The notes under the pieces were generated by a model that was not told the origin of the DNA, did not search any database, and worked only from the letters and a program-made list of their open reading frames with translations. Positions 18,301 through 53,494 of a stretch of DNA of 64,000 bases are shown here, one piece after another. Positions within the stretch are counted from its first letter, which is position 1. Every line of letters starts with the position of its first letter. The stretch spans positions 62,001 to 126,000 of the forward strand of contig DASYKS010000090.1 of the NCBI GenBank assembly GCA_035995205.1, in the 5' to 3' direction. This stretch comes from DASYKS01 sp035995205. GTDB lineage: Bacteria > Acidobacteriota > Thermoanaerobaculia > Multivoradales > UBA5704. A program made the translations under genes and the position numbers.

Positions 18301-21300
18301 CGGCTTTCACTCGCTCCTCGCGACCCAGCTCGGCTCGCGCCTGCGCCGCACGTTCGGCGTCGACCCGCCGTTGCGCAGCCTGTTCGAGCTGCCGACCGTC
18401 GCCCAGCTCGCGGCGCGGATCGACGCGGGGCTCCGTGCCGATCCGCGGCTCGAAGCGCCGCCGCTTTCGCGCACGGCTCGCGCCGAGACGGGCGAGCCGC
18501 TGTCGTTCGCCCAAGCGCGCCTCTGGTTCATCGATCAGATGCAGCCGGGCAGCCCGTTTTACAACATTCCGATCGCGCTCACCCTCTCCGGCCGGCTGGT
18601 GCGCTCCGCGTTCGCCCAGGCGATCGGCGAGATCGTTCGCCGCCATGATTCGCTGCGCACCACGTTCGCGGAGGTCGATTCCGAGCCGGTGCAGCGGGTG
18701 GCGGCGCCCTCGAACCGCGTCGCCCTCGCCGACATCGACCTGTCGGCGCTTTCGGAGCCGGCGAAACGGCGCGAATCCGCGCGCCTCGCCCGCGCCGAGG
18801 CGCTCGCGCCGTTCGACCTTACCCGGGGTCCTCTCCTACGCACGGCGCTGGTGCGGCTGGGCGTCCTTGAGCACGTCGCGCTGTTCACCTTTCACCACAT
18901 CATTTCCGATGGGTGGTCCACCGGCATCGTCACCACCGAGCTGGCGGCTCTCTACACGGCGTTCGTCGCCGGACGGCCGTCGCCTTTGCCTGAGCCGGAG
19001 TTTCAATACACGGACTATGCGCGCTGGCAGCGCGGCTGGCTCGCCGGCGAGGCGCTCTCGGTGCTCACCGAGCACTGGCGCCGGGAGCTTGGCGATGCGC
19101 CGCGACGGCTCGATCTGCCGGCGGACCGGCCACGCCCGAGCGTTGCGAGCCACCGCGGCGGCGTCCGGATGCGCCGGTTGTCGCCCGCTCTCGCCGCGCA
19201 GCTCGACGGTCTGGCCCGGAACGAATCGGCGACGCTGTTCATGGTCGGCCTGGCGGCGGGGGCCGCGCTTCTCGGTGGGCTGACCGGGGTCGAAGACCTG
19301 GTGATCGGCAGCGACGTCGCCGGGCGCAGCCGCGCCGAGACCGAGGGCATCGTGGGCTTTTTCATCAACCAGTTCGCGCTGCGCTGCCGGCTCGGCGGCG
19401 ATCCGAGCTTCCGCGAGCTGGTGGCGCGGGTGCGCGAGACGACGCTCGCGGCGTACGCCCACCAGGACTTGCCGTTCGACAAGCTGGTCGAGGCGGTCAG
19501 CCCCGAACGCAGCCGCGCCTTCGCGCCGCTCTTCCAAGCGAAGGTCAGTCTTCACAACCTGCCGGCGCCGCCGCTCGACCTGCCGGAGCTGTCCGTCGGA
19601 TCGCTCGCGGCGACCCGCGAGACCGCGCAGTTCGACTGGGCGCTCAACCTGACGCCCTCCGGCGGCGGGTTCGAAGCCTGGATCGAGTACAGCGCCGATC
19701 TGTTCGATGCCGCCACGGTCGAGCGCATGCTGGCGCAGTACGAGGCGCTGCTGGTCGCGGTCATCCGGCGCCCGGCGCAACGTCTCTCCGAGCTCTCCCC
19801 GCTCGCCGTCGCCGAGCGCCACCAGCTGGCGTACGAGTGGAACGATCCGCAAGCGCGCTTCGCGGCCGAGACGCCGCTCCACCGCGGGTTCGAAGCCCAG
19901 GCCGCGCGCAGGCCCCAGGCGCCCGCGGTGATCTTCGATCTCGACGAGCTGACCTACGGCGAGCTCGACGCCCGGGCCAACCGGGCGGCGCGGCGCCTGG
20001 TCGCCCTGGGCGTCGTCCCGGGCGACCGCGTCGGCCTCTGTTTCGATCGCTCGCTGGAGCTGATCGTCGGCCTGCTCGCGATCGTCAAGACCGGTGCGGC
20101 CTATCTGCCGCTCGATCCGTCGTATCCGAGCGACCGGCTGGCGTTCATGCTCGGCGACTGCGGTGCGCGGGTGGTGGTGACCGCCGAGCGTCATCTGGAG
20201 CTGCTCGCGGGGCTTGAGGCTGGCGAGGGCTTCGCGGGGCTCGCGGGAATCGCGACCCTCTGCCTCGACCGCGACGCCGCGCGGATCGCAACCGAGAGCG
20301 GCGCGCCGCTCCGCTTCGTGCCCGACCTGCCCGACAGCCCCGCCTACGTGATCTACACCTCGGGCTCCACGGGCAAGCCGAAAGGGGTCGAAGTGAGCCA
20401 CGCCCAGGTCGCGCGGTTGTTCCCGGCGACCGACGCCTGGTTCGGCTTCGACGAGCGCGACGTCTGGACGATGTTCCACTCCTTCGCGTTCGACTTCTCG
20501 GTCTGGGAGATCTGGGGTGCGCTGCTCTACGGCGGCCAGGTGGTCGTCGTGCCCTATGCGATCAGCCGGTCGCCCGCGGCGTTCCTGGAGCTGGTCCGCG
20601 CCGCGGGGGTGACGGTGCTCAACCAGACCCCTTCGGCGTTCTACCCGCTGCTGGCCGAGGCCGTGGCGGCGGGCCCCGAAGGGCTCGACGCGTTCAAAAA
20701 ACTCCGTTACGTCATCTTCGGCGGCGAGTCGTTGGAGTTCGCGTCGTTCGCGCCCTGGTTCGCCCATTTCACCGGCGAGCCGCCGGCGGTGCCGCTCCTG
20801 GTCAACATGTACGGCATCACCGAGACCACCGTGTTCGTCACCCACCGGCCGGTCCGGCGCGCCGACCTCGCGCGGCCGATGAGCACGATCGGCGTGACCA
20901 TCCCCGACCTTCAGGTGCACCTGGTCGACGCCCGCGACAATCTGGTGCCGCAGGGGGTCGTGGGGGAGATGCTGATCGGCGGCGCGGGGGTCGCCATCGG
21001 CTATCTCGGCCGCCCCGAGCTGACCGCGGTGCGCTTCCGGCCGGACCCCTGGCACGGAACGCCCGGCGCCCGTCTCTACCGCTCCGGCGACCTCGCGCGC
21101 CGGCCGGCGTCCGGCGACCTCGAATACCTGGGCCGAATCGATTTTCAAGTCAAGATCCGCGGCTTCCGGATCGAGCTCGGGGAGATCGAGACGGCGCTCG
21201 TCGTGCAGCCGGAGGTGCGTGAGGCGGTGGTCGTCGCCAGCGCTTCCGGGGACGGGGACGCGCGGTTGATCGCCTATGTCGTGCCGGCGGCGGCAGGTGC

Positions 21301-24205
21301 GCCGGAGGAGACGGTCGCGAGCATCCGCCGCGCGCTCGAAGAGCGGTTGCCGGCCCACATGGTGCCGGCGACGTTCATGCTGCTCGAACGGCTGCCCCTC
21401 ACCCACAACGGCAAGGTGGACCGCAAAGCTCTGCCCGCGCCGAGGCAAGCGCGGCCGGAATCGGCCCCGGAGTACGTCGCGCCGCGCACCGCGACCGAGG
21501 AGATTCTCGCCGGTCTGTTCGCCGAGGTGCTCGGGCGCGATCGGGTGGGCACCGGCGAGGATTTCTTCGCCCTTGGCGGTCATTCGCTCTCGGCGACGAA
21601 GGTGACCTCCCGGGCGCGCCGGGTCTTGGGGGTCGAGCTTCAAGTGCATCAGCTGTTCGAGGCGCCGACGGTCGCCGCCCTCGCCCGGGAGGTCGAGCGT
21701 TCTCTCGGCTCGAGTGCGCCCGAGGCGCCGCCATTCGAGCGGATCTCCCGGTCGGACGGCGACCGGCTGCCGATGTCCTTCGCGCAGGCGCGGCTCTGGT
21801 TTTTAGAGCAGATGCGCCCGGGCACGGCAATGTTCAACATCCCCGACGCGGTCCGTCTGCGCGGCGCGCTCGACGTCGCGGCGCTGCAAGCCGCGCTCGC
21901 GGGGATCGTCGCCCGCCACGAGTCGCTGCGCACCGTGTTTCCGGCGGTCCGCGGCGAGCCGGTGCCGCGGATCCTGCCGCCGAGCCGTCCGAGCTTGCCG
22001 TGGATCGACCTCTCGGCGCTGGCGGGCGGGGCCGACGACTTGCGAGGGGGATGGGGAGGCGTGAGGAAGGCCGAGGTCGATCGCCTGCTCGCCGCGGAGG
22101 CCGCCGCTCCGCTCGATCTGGGGCGCGGTCCGCTCCTGCGGTTGCGGCTGCTGCGTCTGGCCGCGCGCGAGCATCTGGTGGCGTTCACCCTTCACCACAT
22201 CGCGAGCGATGCCTGGTCGTCGGGCGTCTTCGTGCGCGAGCTGGCGTCGTTCTATCAAGCCGCGGTGCGCGGCGAGGCCGGGACGTTGGCCCCGCTGCCG
22301 TTCCAGTATGTCGATTTCGCGGCCTGGCAACGCCGCTACCTCGCGGGCGAGACGCTCGAACGCGAGCTGTCCTGGTGGCGCGAGCGGCTCGCCGGGGCGC
22401 CGCCGGTTCTCGACCTGCCCGCCGATCGGCCGCGCCCGGCGCGCGCGAGCGTTCACGGCCTGACCCGCTCGGTGCTCTTGCCTTCGGCCGTCGCCGACGG
22501 TTTGCGGGCGGTCGGGCGCCGGGAGGGGGCGACGCCGTTCATGGTTCTGTTCGCCGCCTGGCTGGTGGTGCTCAAAGCTCTGACCGGGCGCGACGACCTG
22601 GTCGTCGGCACCGACGTGGCGAACCGGAACCGTGAGGAGACCGAGGGGATCGTCGGGTTCTTCGTCAACCAGCTCGCGTTGCGCGTCGACCTGTCGGGCG
22701 ATCCGAGCTTCGCCGAGCTGGTCTCGCGGGTGCGCGCGGTGGCGCTTTCCGCCTACGCCCACCAGGATGTCCCGTTTGACGCCCTGATCGATACTTTGAG
22801 CTTGGACCGCAGCTTGACCCACACGCCGTTGTTTCAGGTCAAGCTGTTTCTGGAAAACGCCTCCCGGCCCGCCGATCCGATGCCGGGATTGAAGGTCGAG
22901 CCGGTCGAGGTGGAGATCCGCGTCGCCAAGCTCGACCTGGTGCTCGCCTTCTGGGAGCTTCCCGAGGGTTTCGTCGGATGGGTCAACTACAGCACCGACC
23001 TGTTCGACACGCCGCGCGTCGAGCGCTGGATGCGCCAGCTGGGGACGGTTGCGGGGCATGCGGGGCAGGCCCCCGACGCGCCTCTGTCCGAACTTTTGAG
23101 CACGTTGGCCGAGATGGAACGAAAGGAACAGGCGATGGACAAGAAGGGCCTCAAGGAACTGAGCTTCAAATCATTCAAAGCGGTGCAGCCTAAGCCCGTA
23201 TCGATCGCCGAGACGGAAGTGGTGCGCCGCGGCTATCTGGCGCCCGGCCAGAAGCTGCCGCTCGTCCTGTCGCCCGCGGTGCCGGATGCCGATCTCGCGG
23301 AGTGGGCGGCCGGCCATACGGCCGAGATCCAGGCCGATCTGCTGGCGCACGGCGCGATCCTGTTTCGCGGCTTCGCGATCGATTCGCCCGAGGCGCTCGA
23401 AGGTTTCGCGACCACCCTGTGCGCCGAGCTGTTCAACGAGAACGGCGAGCATCCGCGCGAATCGGTGACCGGCAAGGTCTATACGCCGGTTTTCTATCCG
23501 CAGGACCAACGGCTGCTCTGGCACAACGAAAACTCGTTCAACTGGCGCTGGCCGAGGAAGATTTTCTTCGCCTGCGCGCAGCCGGCGGCCGAAGGGGGCG
23601 AAACGCCGCTGGTCGACAGCCGGCGGGTCTACGACGAGATCCCGGAGGAGATCCGCGCCGCGTTCGAGGAGAAGGGCGTGCTCTACCAGCGCACCTACTC
23701 CGAAGGGCTCGGCCTGCCCTGGCAGACGGTGTTCCAGACCGACGACATGGCAGAGGTCGAGCGCGAAGCGCAAGAAACTCGGGTGGAGCTCTCCTGGCGC
23801 TCGGGCGATCGCCTGCGCACCCGCGGCGCGCGGCCGGCGGTGATTCCGCATCCGGTGACGGGCGAGAAAACCTGGTTCAACCAAGGGCAGCACTGGCACG
23901 TCGCCTGCCTCGACCCGGAGACCTCCGAGTCGATGCGCGCTCTGTTTGCCGACGACGAGCTGCCGCGCCACCTGTTCTTCGGCGACGGCTCGCCGATCCC
24001 CGACGAGTGGATGGCCGCGATCCTCGACGTCTACGCCCGCCTCGAAGTGGTGTTCCCCTGGCAGAAAGGGGACGTGGTGCTGCTCGACAACGTGCTGGTC
24101 GCCCATGGCCGCAACCCGTTCCGGGCACCGAGGAAGATCCTGGTCGCGATGGGCGAGATGACCACCTACGACGACGTTGCAAACGCGGGACGAGGAGAAC
24201 GATGA
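15311..24205 (+). CDS. NRPS with fused TauD/TfdA dioxygenase: C-like-A-T / C-A-T / C / TauD
   Basis: 2964 residues. A GTG start at 15311 is chosen because it is 1 base after the previous stop, with GGAG about 6 bases upstream. The N-terminal C-fold domain (about 15-440) lacks the catalytic motif: Met145-Ser146 replace HH and Asp151-Glu152 replace DG, so it is probably non-catalytic. A1 (about 460-965) reads DAWQFGLIDK, a Gln-type code. T1 has FGFHSL instead of GGHSL. Next come C (HHIISDG), A2 (about 1517-2047; DFWNIGMVFK, one residue from the Thr code), T2 (GGHSL), then a C with HHIASDA (Gly replaced by Ala). The C-terminal 330 residues are a non-haem iron oxygenase. The last C plus oxygenase probably serve the Asn/Asp module in the next gene, whose start overlaps this stop by 4 bases. 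Confidence 0.93.
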   Translation: MSASSSEVEMLGVRPSPQQARLRRRMAETADAAYWAARCRIEIEGPLDVAALDRAFGRVVAQLEILRAGPFGPAGHELPLAPLPRLEIRDLSSLGPVARAADLAALARLAALARLAAPADLTRPPFLRAVLAKVDRERAVLAFAMSALLADEAALDLLAGALARAYAAERGAEGAPAEEPFQYADLADWLGDLQESPDTVQGRAYWSRQTIPVWTLEELALPGNGDPDGGEVGSVPVPLAAAAAAGLPALAAASGATVGDLLAAAWAALLALLAGRADAALGATFEGRKFPELAEVVGPCAQRLPVVLDLPADLPFAEAVVRAAAAFAERRGFEELFAEELLPVGVEPPFAFSLRAAPPTFAAGGAIFRVVAREALFDRPAFELRAMIAPAGVDLELRFDGERVAAFDAELLAARLSALLDSAVAAPETPLGELPTVGEAERDRLVRGWRDSRRDLGPVHTLDGLFARQAAATPDLVALESGDQALTFAALAARSTALAAALAGRGIGHGSIVALCLDRSPAMVAAMLGVLGTGAAFLPLDPSYPIERLRFMLDDARPSLLLLGEGAPADLGTAIPTPTLDLRSFDGLAGPLPARAGADPDDLAYVIYTSGSTGRPKGVAVAHAAIANRLLWMQDAFPIGPGDAVLQKTPYGFDASLWEIFVPLATGARLVLARPGAHGDASYLATAVAARGVTVLQLVPSLLGPFLDAEESAACRGRLRRLFCGGEALPAALATRARERVGVEPVNLYGPTEAAIDAACWAEGARGATSGMVPIGRPIANDRILLLGERGLLAPQGSHGEIAIGGVGLARGYLGRPDLTAERFVPDGWSGEAGARLYRTGDLGRWRADGALEYLGRTDLQVKIRGVRIELGEVEARLAQLPGVAEAAVALHAGAAGDPRLVAYLVGREAIDPAALRAFLGASLPEAMMPSFVVALPALPRLANGKVDRAALPAPDPGRPDDRYLAPRTPTEQILAERLAELFGVARLGVHDNFFDFGFHSLLATQLGSRLRRTFGVDPPLRSLFELPTVAQLAARIDAGLRADPRLEAPPLSRTARAETGEPLSFAQARLWFIDQMQPGSPFYNIPIALTLSGRLVRSAFAQAIGEIVRRHDSLRTTFAEVDSEPVQRVAAPSNRVALADIDLSALSEPAKRRESARLARAEALAPFDLTRGPLLRTALVRLGVLEHVALFTFHHIISDGWSTGIVTTELAALYTAFVAGRPSPLPEPEFQYTDYARWQRGWLAGEALSVLTEHWRRELGDAPRRLDLPADRPRPSVASHRGGVRMRRLSPALAAQLDGLARNESATLFMVGLAAGAALLGGLTGVEDLVIGSDVAGRSRAETEGIVGFFINQFALRCRLGGDPSFRELVARVRETTLAAYAHQDLPFDKLVEAVSPERSRAFAPLFQAKVSLHNLPAPPLDLPELSVGSLAATRETAQFDWALNLTPSGGGFEAWIEYSADLFDAATVERMLAQYEALLVAVIRRPAQRLSELSPLAVAERHQLAYEWNDPQARFAAETPLHRGFEAQAARRPQAPAVIFDLDELTYGELDARANRAARRLVALGVVPGDRVGLCFDRSLELIVGLLAIVKTGAAYLPLDPSYPSDRLAFMLGDCGARVVVTAERHLELLAGLEAGEGFAGLAGIATLCLDRDAARIATESGAPLRFVPDLPDSPAYVIYTSGSTGKPKGVEVSHAQVARLFPATDAWFGFDERDVWTMFHSFAFDFSVWEIWGALLYGGQVVVVPYAISRSPAAFLELVRAAGVTVLNQTPSAFYPLLAEAVAAGPEGLDAFKKLRYVIFGGESLEFASFAPWFAHFTGEPPAVPLLVNMYGITETTVFVTHRPVRRADLARPMSTIGVTIPDLQVHLVDARDNLVPQGVVGEMLIGGAGVAIGYLGRPELTAVRFRPDPWHGTPGARLYRSGDLARRPASGDLEYLGRIDFQVKIRGFRIELGEIETALVVQPEVREAVVVASASGDGDARLIAYVVPAAAGAPEETVASIRRALEERLPAHMVPATFMLLERLPLTHNGKVDRKALPAPRQARPESAPEYVAPRTATEEILAGLFAEVLGRDRVGTGEDFFALGGHSLSATKVTSRARRVLGVELQVHQLFEAPTVAALAREVERSLGSSAPEAPPFERISRSDGDRLPMSFAQARLWFLEQMRPGTAMFNIPDAVRLRGALDVAALQAALAGIVARHESLRTVFPAVRGEPVPRILPPSRPSLPWIDLSALAGGADDLRGGWGGVRKAEVDRLLAAEAAAPLDLGRGPLLRLRLLRLAAREHLVAFTLHHIASDAWSSGVFVRELASFYQAAVRGEAGTLAPLPFQYVDFAAWQRRYLAGETLERELSWWRERLAGAPPVLDLPADRPRPARASVHGLTRSVLLPSAVADGLRAVGRREGATPFMVLFAAWLVVLKALTGRDDLVVGTDVANRNREETEGIVGFFVNQLALRVDLSGDPSFAELVSRVRAVALSAYAHQDVPFDALIDTLSLDRSLTHTPLFQVKLFLENASRPADPMPGLKVEPVEVEIRVAKLDLVLAFWELPEGFVGWVNYSTDLFDTPRVERWMRQLGTVAGHAGQAPDAPLSELLSTLAEMERKEQAMDKKGLKELSFKSFKAVQPKPVSIAETEVVRRGYLAPGQKLPLVLSPAVPDADLAEWAAGHTAEIQADLLAHGAILFRGFAIDSPEALEGFATTLCAELFNENGEHPRESVTGKVYTPVFYPQDQRLLWHNENSFNWRWPRKIFFACAQPAAEGGETPLVDSRRVYDEIPEEIRAAFEEKGVLYQRTYSEGLGLPWQTVFQTDDMAEVEREAQETRVELSWRSGDRLRTRGARPAVIPHPVTGEKTWFNQGQHWHVACLDPETSESMRALFADDELPRHLFFGDGSPIPDEWMAAILDVYARLEVVFPWQKGDVVLLDNVLVAHGRNPFRAPRKILVAMGEMTTYDDVANAGRGER
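23180..24184 (+). other. TauD/TfdA (SyrP-like) Fe(II)/2-oxoglutarate hydroxylase domain fused to NRPS
   Basis: The iron-binding triad is visible: His2738-x-Glu2740 (WHNENSF) and distal His2932 (VAHGRNP), with Arg2938/Arg2941 as candidates for 2-oxoglutarate binding. The HxE form and the HNENSF context recall SyrP, which beta-hydroxylates carrier-bound aspartate. The domain is separated from the last C domain by about 40 residues. Because the next protein carries an A domain with an Asn/Asp-type code, beta-hydroxylation of that residue is the most economical role (inference). Confidence 0.85.
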
Positions 24206-27200
24206 GCGGGACGATGCAGGGGTTTCGGCTGTCGCCGCAGCAGCGACGCATCTGGCAGTTGGCGCGCGACAGCCGCGCGTTCCGCGTGCAGGCGCTGGTG
24301 ACGCTCGACGGGCCGCCGGAGGTCGTGGCCGCCGAGACGGTGCGCGCGGCGCTTTGGGCCGTCGTGGCGCGGACCGAGATCCTGCGCACGACCTATCGGC
24401 GTTCGCCCGGCGTGCGCTTTCCGCTTCAGGTGGTGGTCGAGGATCTGCCGCCGCTCTGGCAGGTGGCGGAACCGGGGACGGAGCCGGAGGCCCTGTTCGC
24501 CAAGGCGCTCGCGAGGCCGTTCGACTTGGAGCGCGGACCGGTCGTGCACGCGACCTGGGTCCCGCTCGGGTCCGGGCGCGCCGCTTTGATCCTGGCGCTG
24601 CCGGCGATCGCGGCCGATCTGCAGGCGCTCGACCACTTGATCGCGAATCTCGAACGCGAGCTGGCCGCGCCGACAAGCGCGGAGGAACCGGTGCAGTACG
24701 TGCAGGTTTCGGAATGGGCCAACGAGCTGCTCGCGAGCGACGAGAGCCGCGCCGGCCGCGAGTATTTCCGTGCGCGGGACCTGTCGCCGCTGTTCGGCCT
24801 CACGCTGCCGCTGGAAGGCCGGGCGGCCGGCGGCTTCGCGCCTGAGCGCTTGGCGGTCGAGGTCGGCCCCGAGGTCTCCGCGCGCGCCGCGGCGCTAGCG
24901 GCCGAGTGGGGAATCGAGGAGCGCGCCCTGCTGCTCGCGGCCTGGAGCGCGCTGCTCGCGCGGATGAGCGGTTCCGGCGAGGTGGGCGTGGGCGTTCAGC
25001 TCGACGGCCGCAGCCATCCCGATCTCGCCGATGCGCTCGGCACGTTCGCGCGTACCGTGCCCCAGCTCGCGCGGATCGACGACGCCCGGACGCTGCGCCA
25101 GCTCTCCGGAGAGATCGCCGCGGCGCTTTCTGAGGCGGTGGATTGGCAGGACTGTTTCTCGACCGAAGAAGAAGACCGCTACGGCACCGGCTTCCCGGCG
25201 GCGTTTTCCTATCGCAGACCGGCGCTCCCCGGCGGCGGGCTCGTCGCCGTCGAGCGGCGGATCGGCAACCTCGAACGGTGGAAGCTCGCGTTGGAAGCGG
25301 AGCGCGGCCCGGCCGGGCTCTCGTTCGTCCTCGGCTACGATTCGCGGATCTTCTCGGCCGAGGCGGCGGCGACCCAAGGCGAGCGCTTCGGCGCCTTCCT
25401 CGGCGCGCTGCTCGCGGCTCCCGACGCGCCGATCGGCGACCCCGATCTGCTCACCGAGCGCGAGCGGGGGCGGCTCGCCGCGTTCAACGCGACCGCTGCG
25501 CCGTTTCCCGCCGGGACGGTGGCCGACCTGTTCGTCGCCCAGGCCCGTGCGACGCCGTCGCGCATCGCCCTGAAAAGCGGGAGCGATGAGCTGACCTATG
25601 CGGACCTTCTCGCCCGCACCCAAAGGCAGGCGAACGCGCTCAGCGCCGCGGGCGCCGGGCCGGGAAGCGTGGTGGCGATCCTCGCCGAGCGCTCGATCGA
25701 GATGGTGGTGGGGATCCTTGGGGCGCTCCGTGCGGGGGCCGCGTATCTGCCGCTCGACACGGCCTATCCGCGCGAGCGCTTGGCCTTCATGCTGGAAGAT
25801 TCCGGCGCCGATCTGGTGCTCGCCCAAGAGAGCCTGTTCGGGCTGCTGCCGGCCGAGCGCGCGATCTCCCCGCGGACGCTCGCGCTCGATTCCCCGCCCG
25901 GCACCGACCCGGGAGCGATCTCCCTGCGGCCGGCCGGTCCGAACGATCTCGCCTATGTCCTCTACACCTCCGGTTCGACGGGCAAACCCAAAGGGGTGAT
26001 GGTGCCGCACCGCGGCCTGGTCAACTACCTCCATTGGGCGATCGGTGCCTACGATGCCGGCGCGGGTGCGGCACCGGTGCACTCGCCGATCGGCTTCGAC
26101 CTGACCGTGACCGGCCTGTTCGCGCCGCTCCTCTCCGGCGGTACGGTCGAGCTTCTCGCCGAGGATCGCGGTGTGGAGTCGCTCGCCGAGACGCTTCGGG
26201 CGGGAGCCGGCTATGCCCTGGTCAAGCTGACGCCCGCGCATCTCGCGCTGCTCGGTCCCCTGGCGGCCAAGGGCGAGCCCGCGGCGTGGGCGAAGACCCT
26301 GGTCGTCGGCGGCGAGGCGCTCGCGGGCGAGACCCTGGCGGCTTGGAGCAAGGGGGCGCCCGAGGTGCGGATCGTCAACGAGTACGGTCCGACCGAAACG
26401 GTGGTCGGCTGCGCGGTCTACGCCGCCCGGGCCGGCGACGTCGCGCCGGGGCCGGTGCCGATCGGCCGGCCGATCGCCAACGCCCGGCTGCATCTGCTCG
26501 ATCCGCGCGGACGTCCGGTGCCGGAAGGGGTGCCGGGGGAGATCTACATCGGCGGCGCGGGGATCGCCCGCGGCTACCTGGGCCGGCCGGATCTGACCGC
26601 CGAGCGTTTCGTACCCGACCCGTTCGCGGCCGACGCGGCGGAGAGCGCCGAAGCTGGCGCCCGGCTCTACCGGAGCGGCGACCTCGCGCGCCTGCTGCCG
26701 TCGGGCGATCTCGAATTCCTCGGGCGCAACGATCATCAGGTGAAGATCCGCGGCGTACGGCTGGAGCTGGGCGAGATCGAAGCCGCCCTGGCGGGCGCGC
26801 CCGGAGTGCGCGAGGGGGCGGTGCTGGCGCGGGAAGACCGCCCCGGCGAGCGGCGGCTGGTCGCCTACTACACGACCGATCGCGAGCCCGCGCCGAACGT
26901 CGATGAGCTGCGGCGCCACCTCGCGGCCACGCTGCCCGAGACCAGCGTGCCGGCGATCTTCCTGCGTCTGCCGGCGCTGCCGCTCACCGCCAACGGCAAG
27001 CTCGATCGCGCGGCGCTGCCGGCGCCGGGCAACGCCCGGCCGGACCTCGAACGGGAATACGTGGCGCCGAGGAACGAGGCCGAAACCGCGCTGGTCGAGA
27101 TCTGGGCGGAGGTGCTGGGGATCGACCGGATCGGCGTCGAGGACAGCTTTTTCGCGGTCGGCGGGGATTCGATCCGGAGCGTCCGGGTGATCGCGCTCGC

Positions 27201-27494
27201 CAAGGAGCGAGGCATCGAGCTTTCGGTCGAAGAGCTGTTCCGCCATCCCACGGTGGCGGCGCTCGCGGAGCAAGCGGCCAGGACGGCCGCGGCGGCGGAA
27301 TCCGGCGCCGGTTCGACCGGAGAAGAGGAGAGCCTCGCGGCCCTGGTCGCCGAGCTCGAAGGGCTGTCGGACGAAGAGGTGGCCGCGCGCCTGAGCGCGG
27401 AGGGGGGCGAGCTCTTGATCGCGGCGCTCGATTCGACCGGCCGGGCGTCAGATCGGCCGGCGGCTCGCCCGGCACGAGGGAGGGTGTCTCGCGG

Positions 27495-27498
<4 letters not shown>
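24202..27498 (+). CDS. Single-module NRPS, C-like-A-T, predicted to load Asn or Asp
   Basis: 1098 residues. The start ATG at 24202 overlaps the previous stop (ATGA) and has GAGGAG upstream. The N-terminal condensation-fold domain (about 8-430) has no catalytic histidines: Leu133-Pro134 sit where HH should be, and Asp139 is followed by Leu. A domain about 435-940 with code DLTKVGEVGK, which matches Asn codes and is close to Asp codes. T domain about 953-1027 with GGDSI. The last 70 residues hold an acidic LAALVAELEGLSDEEVAAR segment that looks like a C-terminal docking helix for the next synthetase. The degenerate C may be an interface-type domain that recruits the upstream hydroxylase; this is an inference from siderophore synthetases. 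Confidence 0.93.
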
Positions 27499-52678
<25,180 letters not shown>

Positions 52679-52682
<4 letters not shown>

Positions 52683-53449
52683 AGCTCGAAGAGGTGCGGG
52701 GCATCGTAACCGGCGCGGCGCGCGGCTTGGGCAAGTGTTTTGCGCTTCAGCTCGCCGCCGCAGGGGCGCGCGTGATCGCCGGAGACATCGACCGGGCGGG
52801 GCTGCGCCAGCTGAAAGCCGAGGCCGAGGCGCTGCCGGGATCGTTGACCGTCGCCGGGCTCGACGTCGGGGACGAGGAATCGGTGGCGCAGTTCTTCGCC
52901 GCGGCCGACGCCCAGCTCGAAGGGGCGAACGCCCTGCTCAACAACGCCGGCATCCTGCGCGACGGCCTGCTCGCCTCCGGCGCGGGGGCCGAAGTGATCC
53001 GCTATCCGACCGTGCAGTGGAAGAAGGTGCTGGACGTCAACCTCTACGGCCCGTTCCTGATGGCGCGCGAGTTCGTCGCCCGGGCGCTCGAACGGGGGAC
53101 GCGCCCGGCGGTGATCGTCAACATCTCGTCGCTCGCCCGCGCGGGCAACGCCGGCCAAGGAAGCTACGCCGCGTCGAAAGCGGGGCTCGACGCCACGACC
53201 CGGACCTGGTCTCTGGAGCTGGCCCCCGCCGGCATCCGGGTCGCCGGGGTCGCCCCGGGGGTGATCGACACGCCGATCCTCGACGGCATCTCCGACGAGG
53301 CGATGGCGACGCTGCGCGCCGCGATCCCGCTCGGCCGGATCGGCCGGCCGGAAGAGGTTTGGCAGGCGGTGCGCTTCGTGCTCGAATGCGAGTTTTTCAC
53401 CGGCCGCACCGTCGAGGTCGACGGCGGCGCCGCGATGGGGGGAGCATGA
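52679..53449 (+). CDS. Short-chain dehydrogenase/reductase (SDR), probable tailoring enzyme
   Basis: 256 residues, the usual length for a classical SDR. The cofactor motif is TGAARGLG (11-18), followed by NNAG (88-91), Asn121, Ser150/Ser151 and the catalytic Tyr163-x-x-x-Lys167 (YAASK). The C-terminus has the usual FFTGRTVEVDGG. The start ATG overlaps the NRPS stop (ATGA) with GGGGAGAGGC upstream, so it is translationally coupled to the megasynthase. That suggests NAD(P)-dependent oxidation or reduction of the peptide or of a building block such as an unusual amino acid; substrate unknown. Confidence 0.92.
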
Positions 53450-53494
53450 CCCCGAACCCCGCGCACTTCCGTTCCCGTTCCCAGGAGATCCGCG

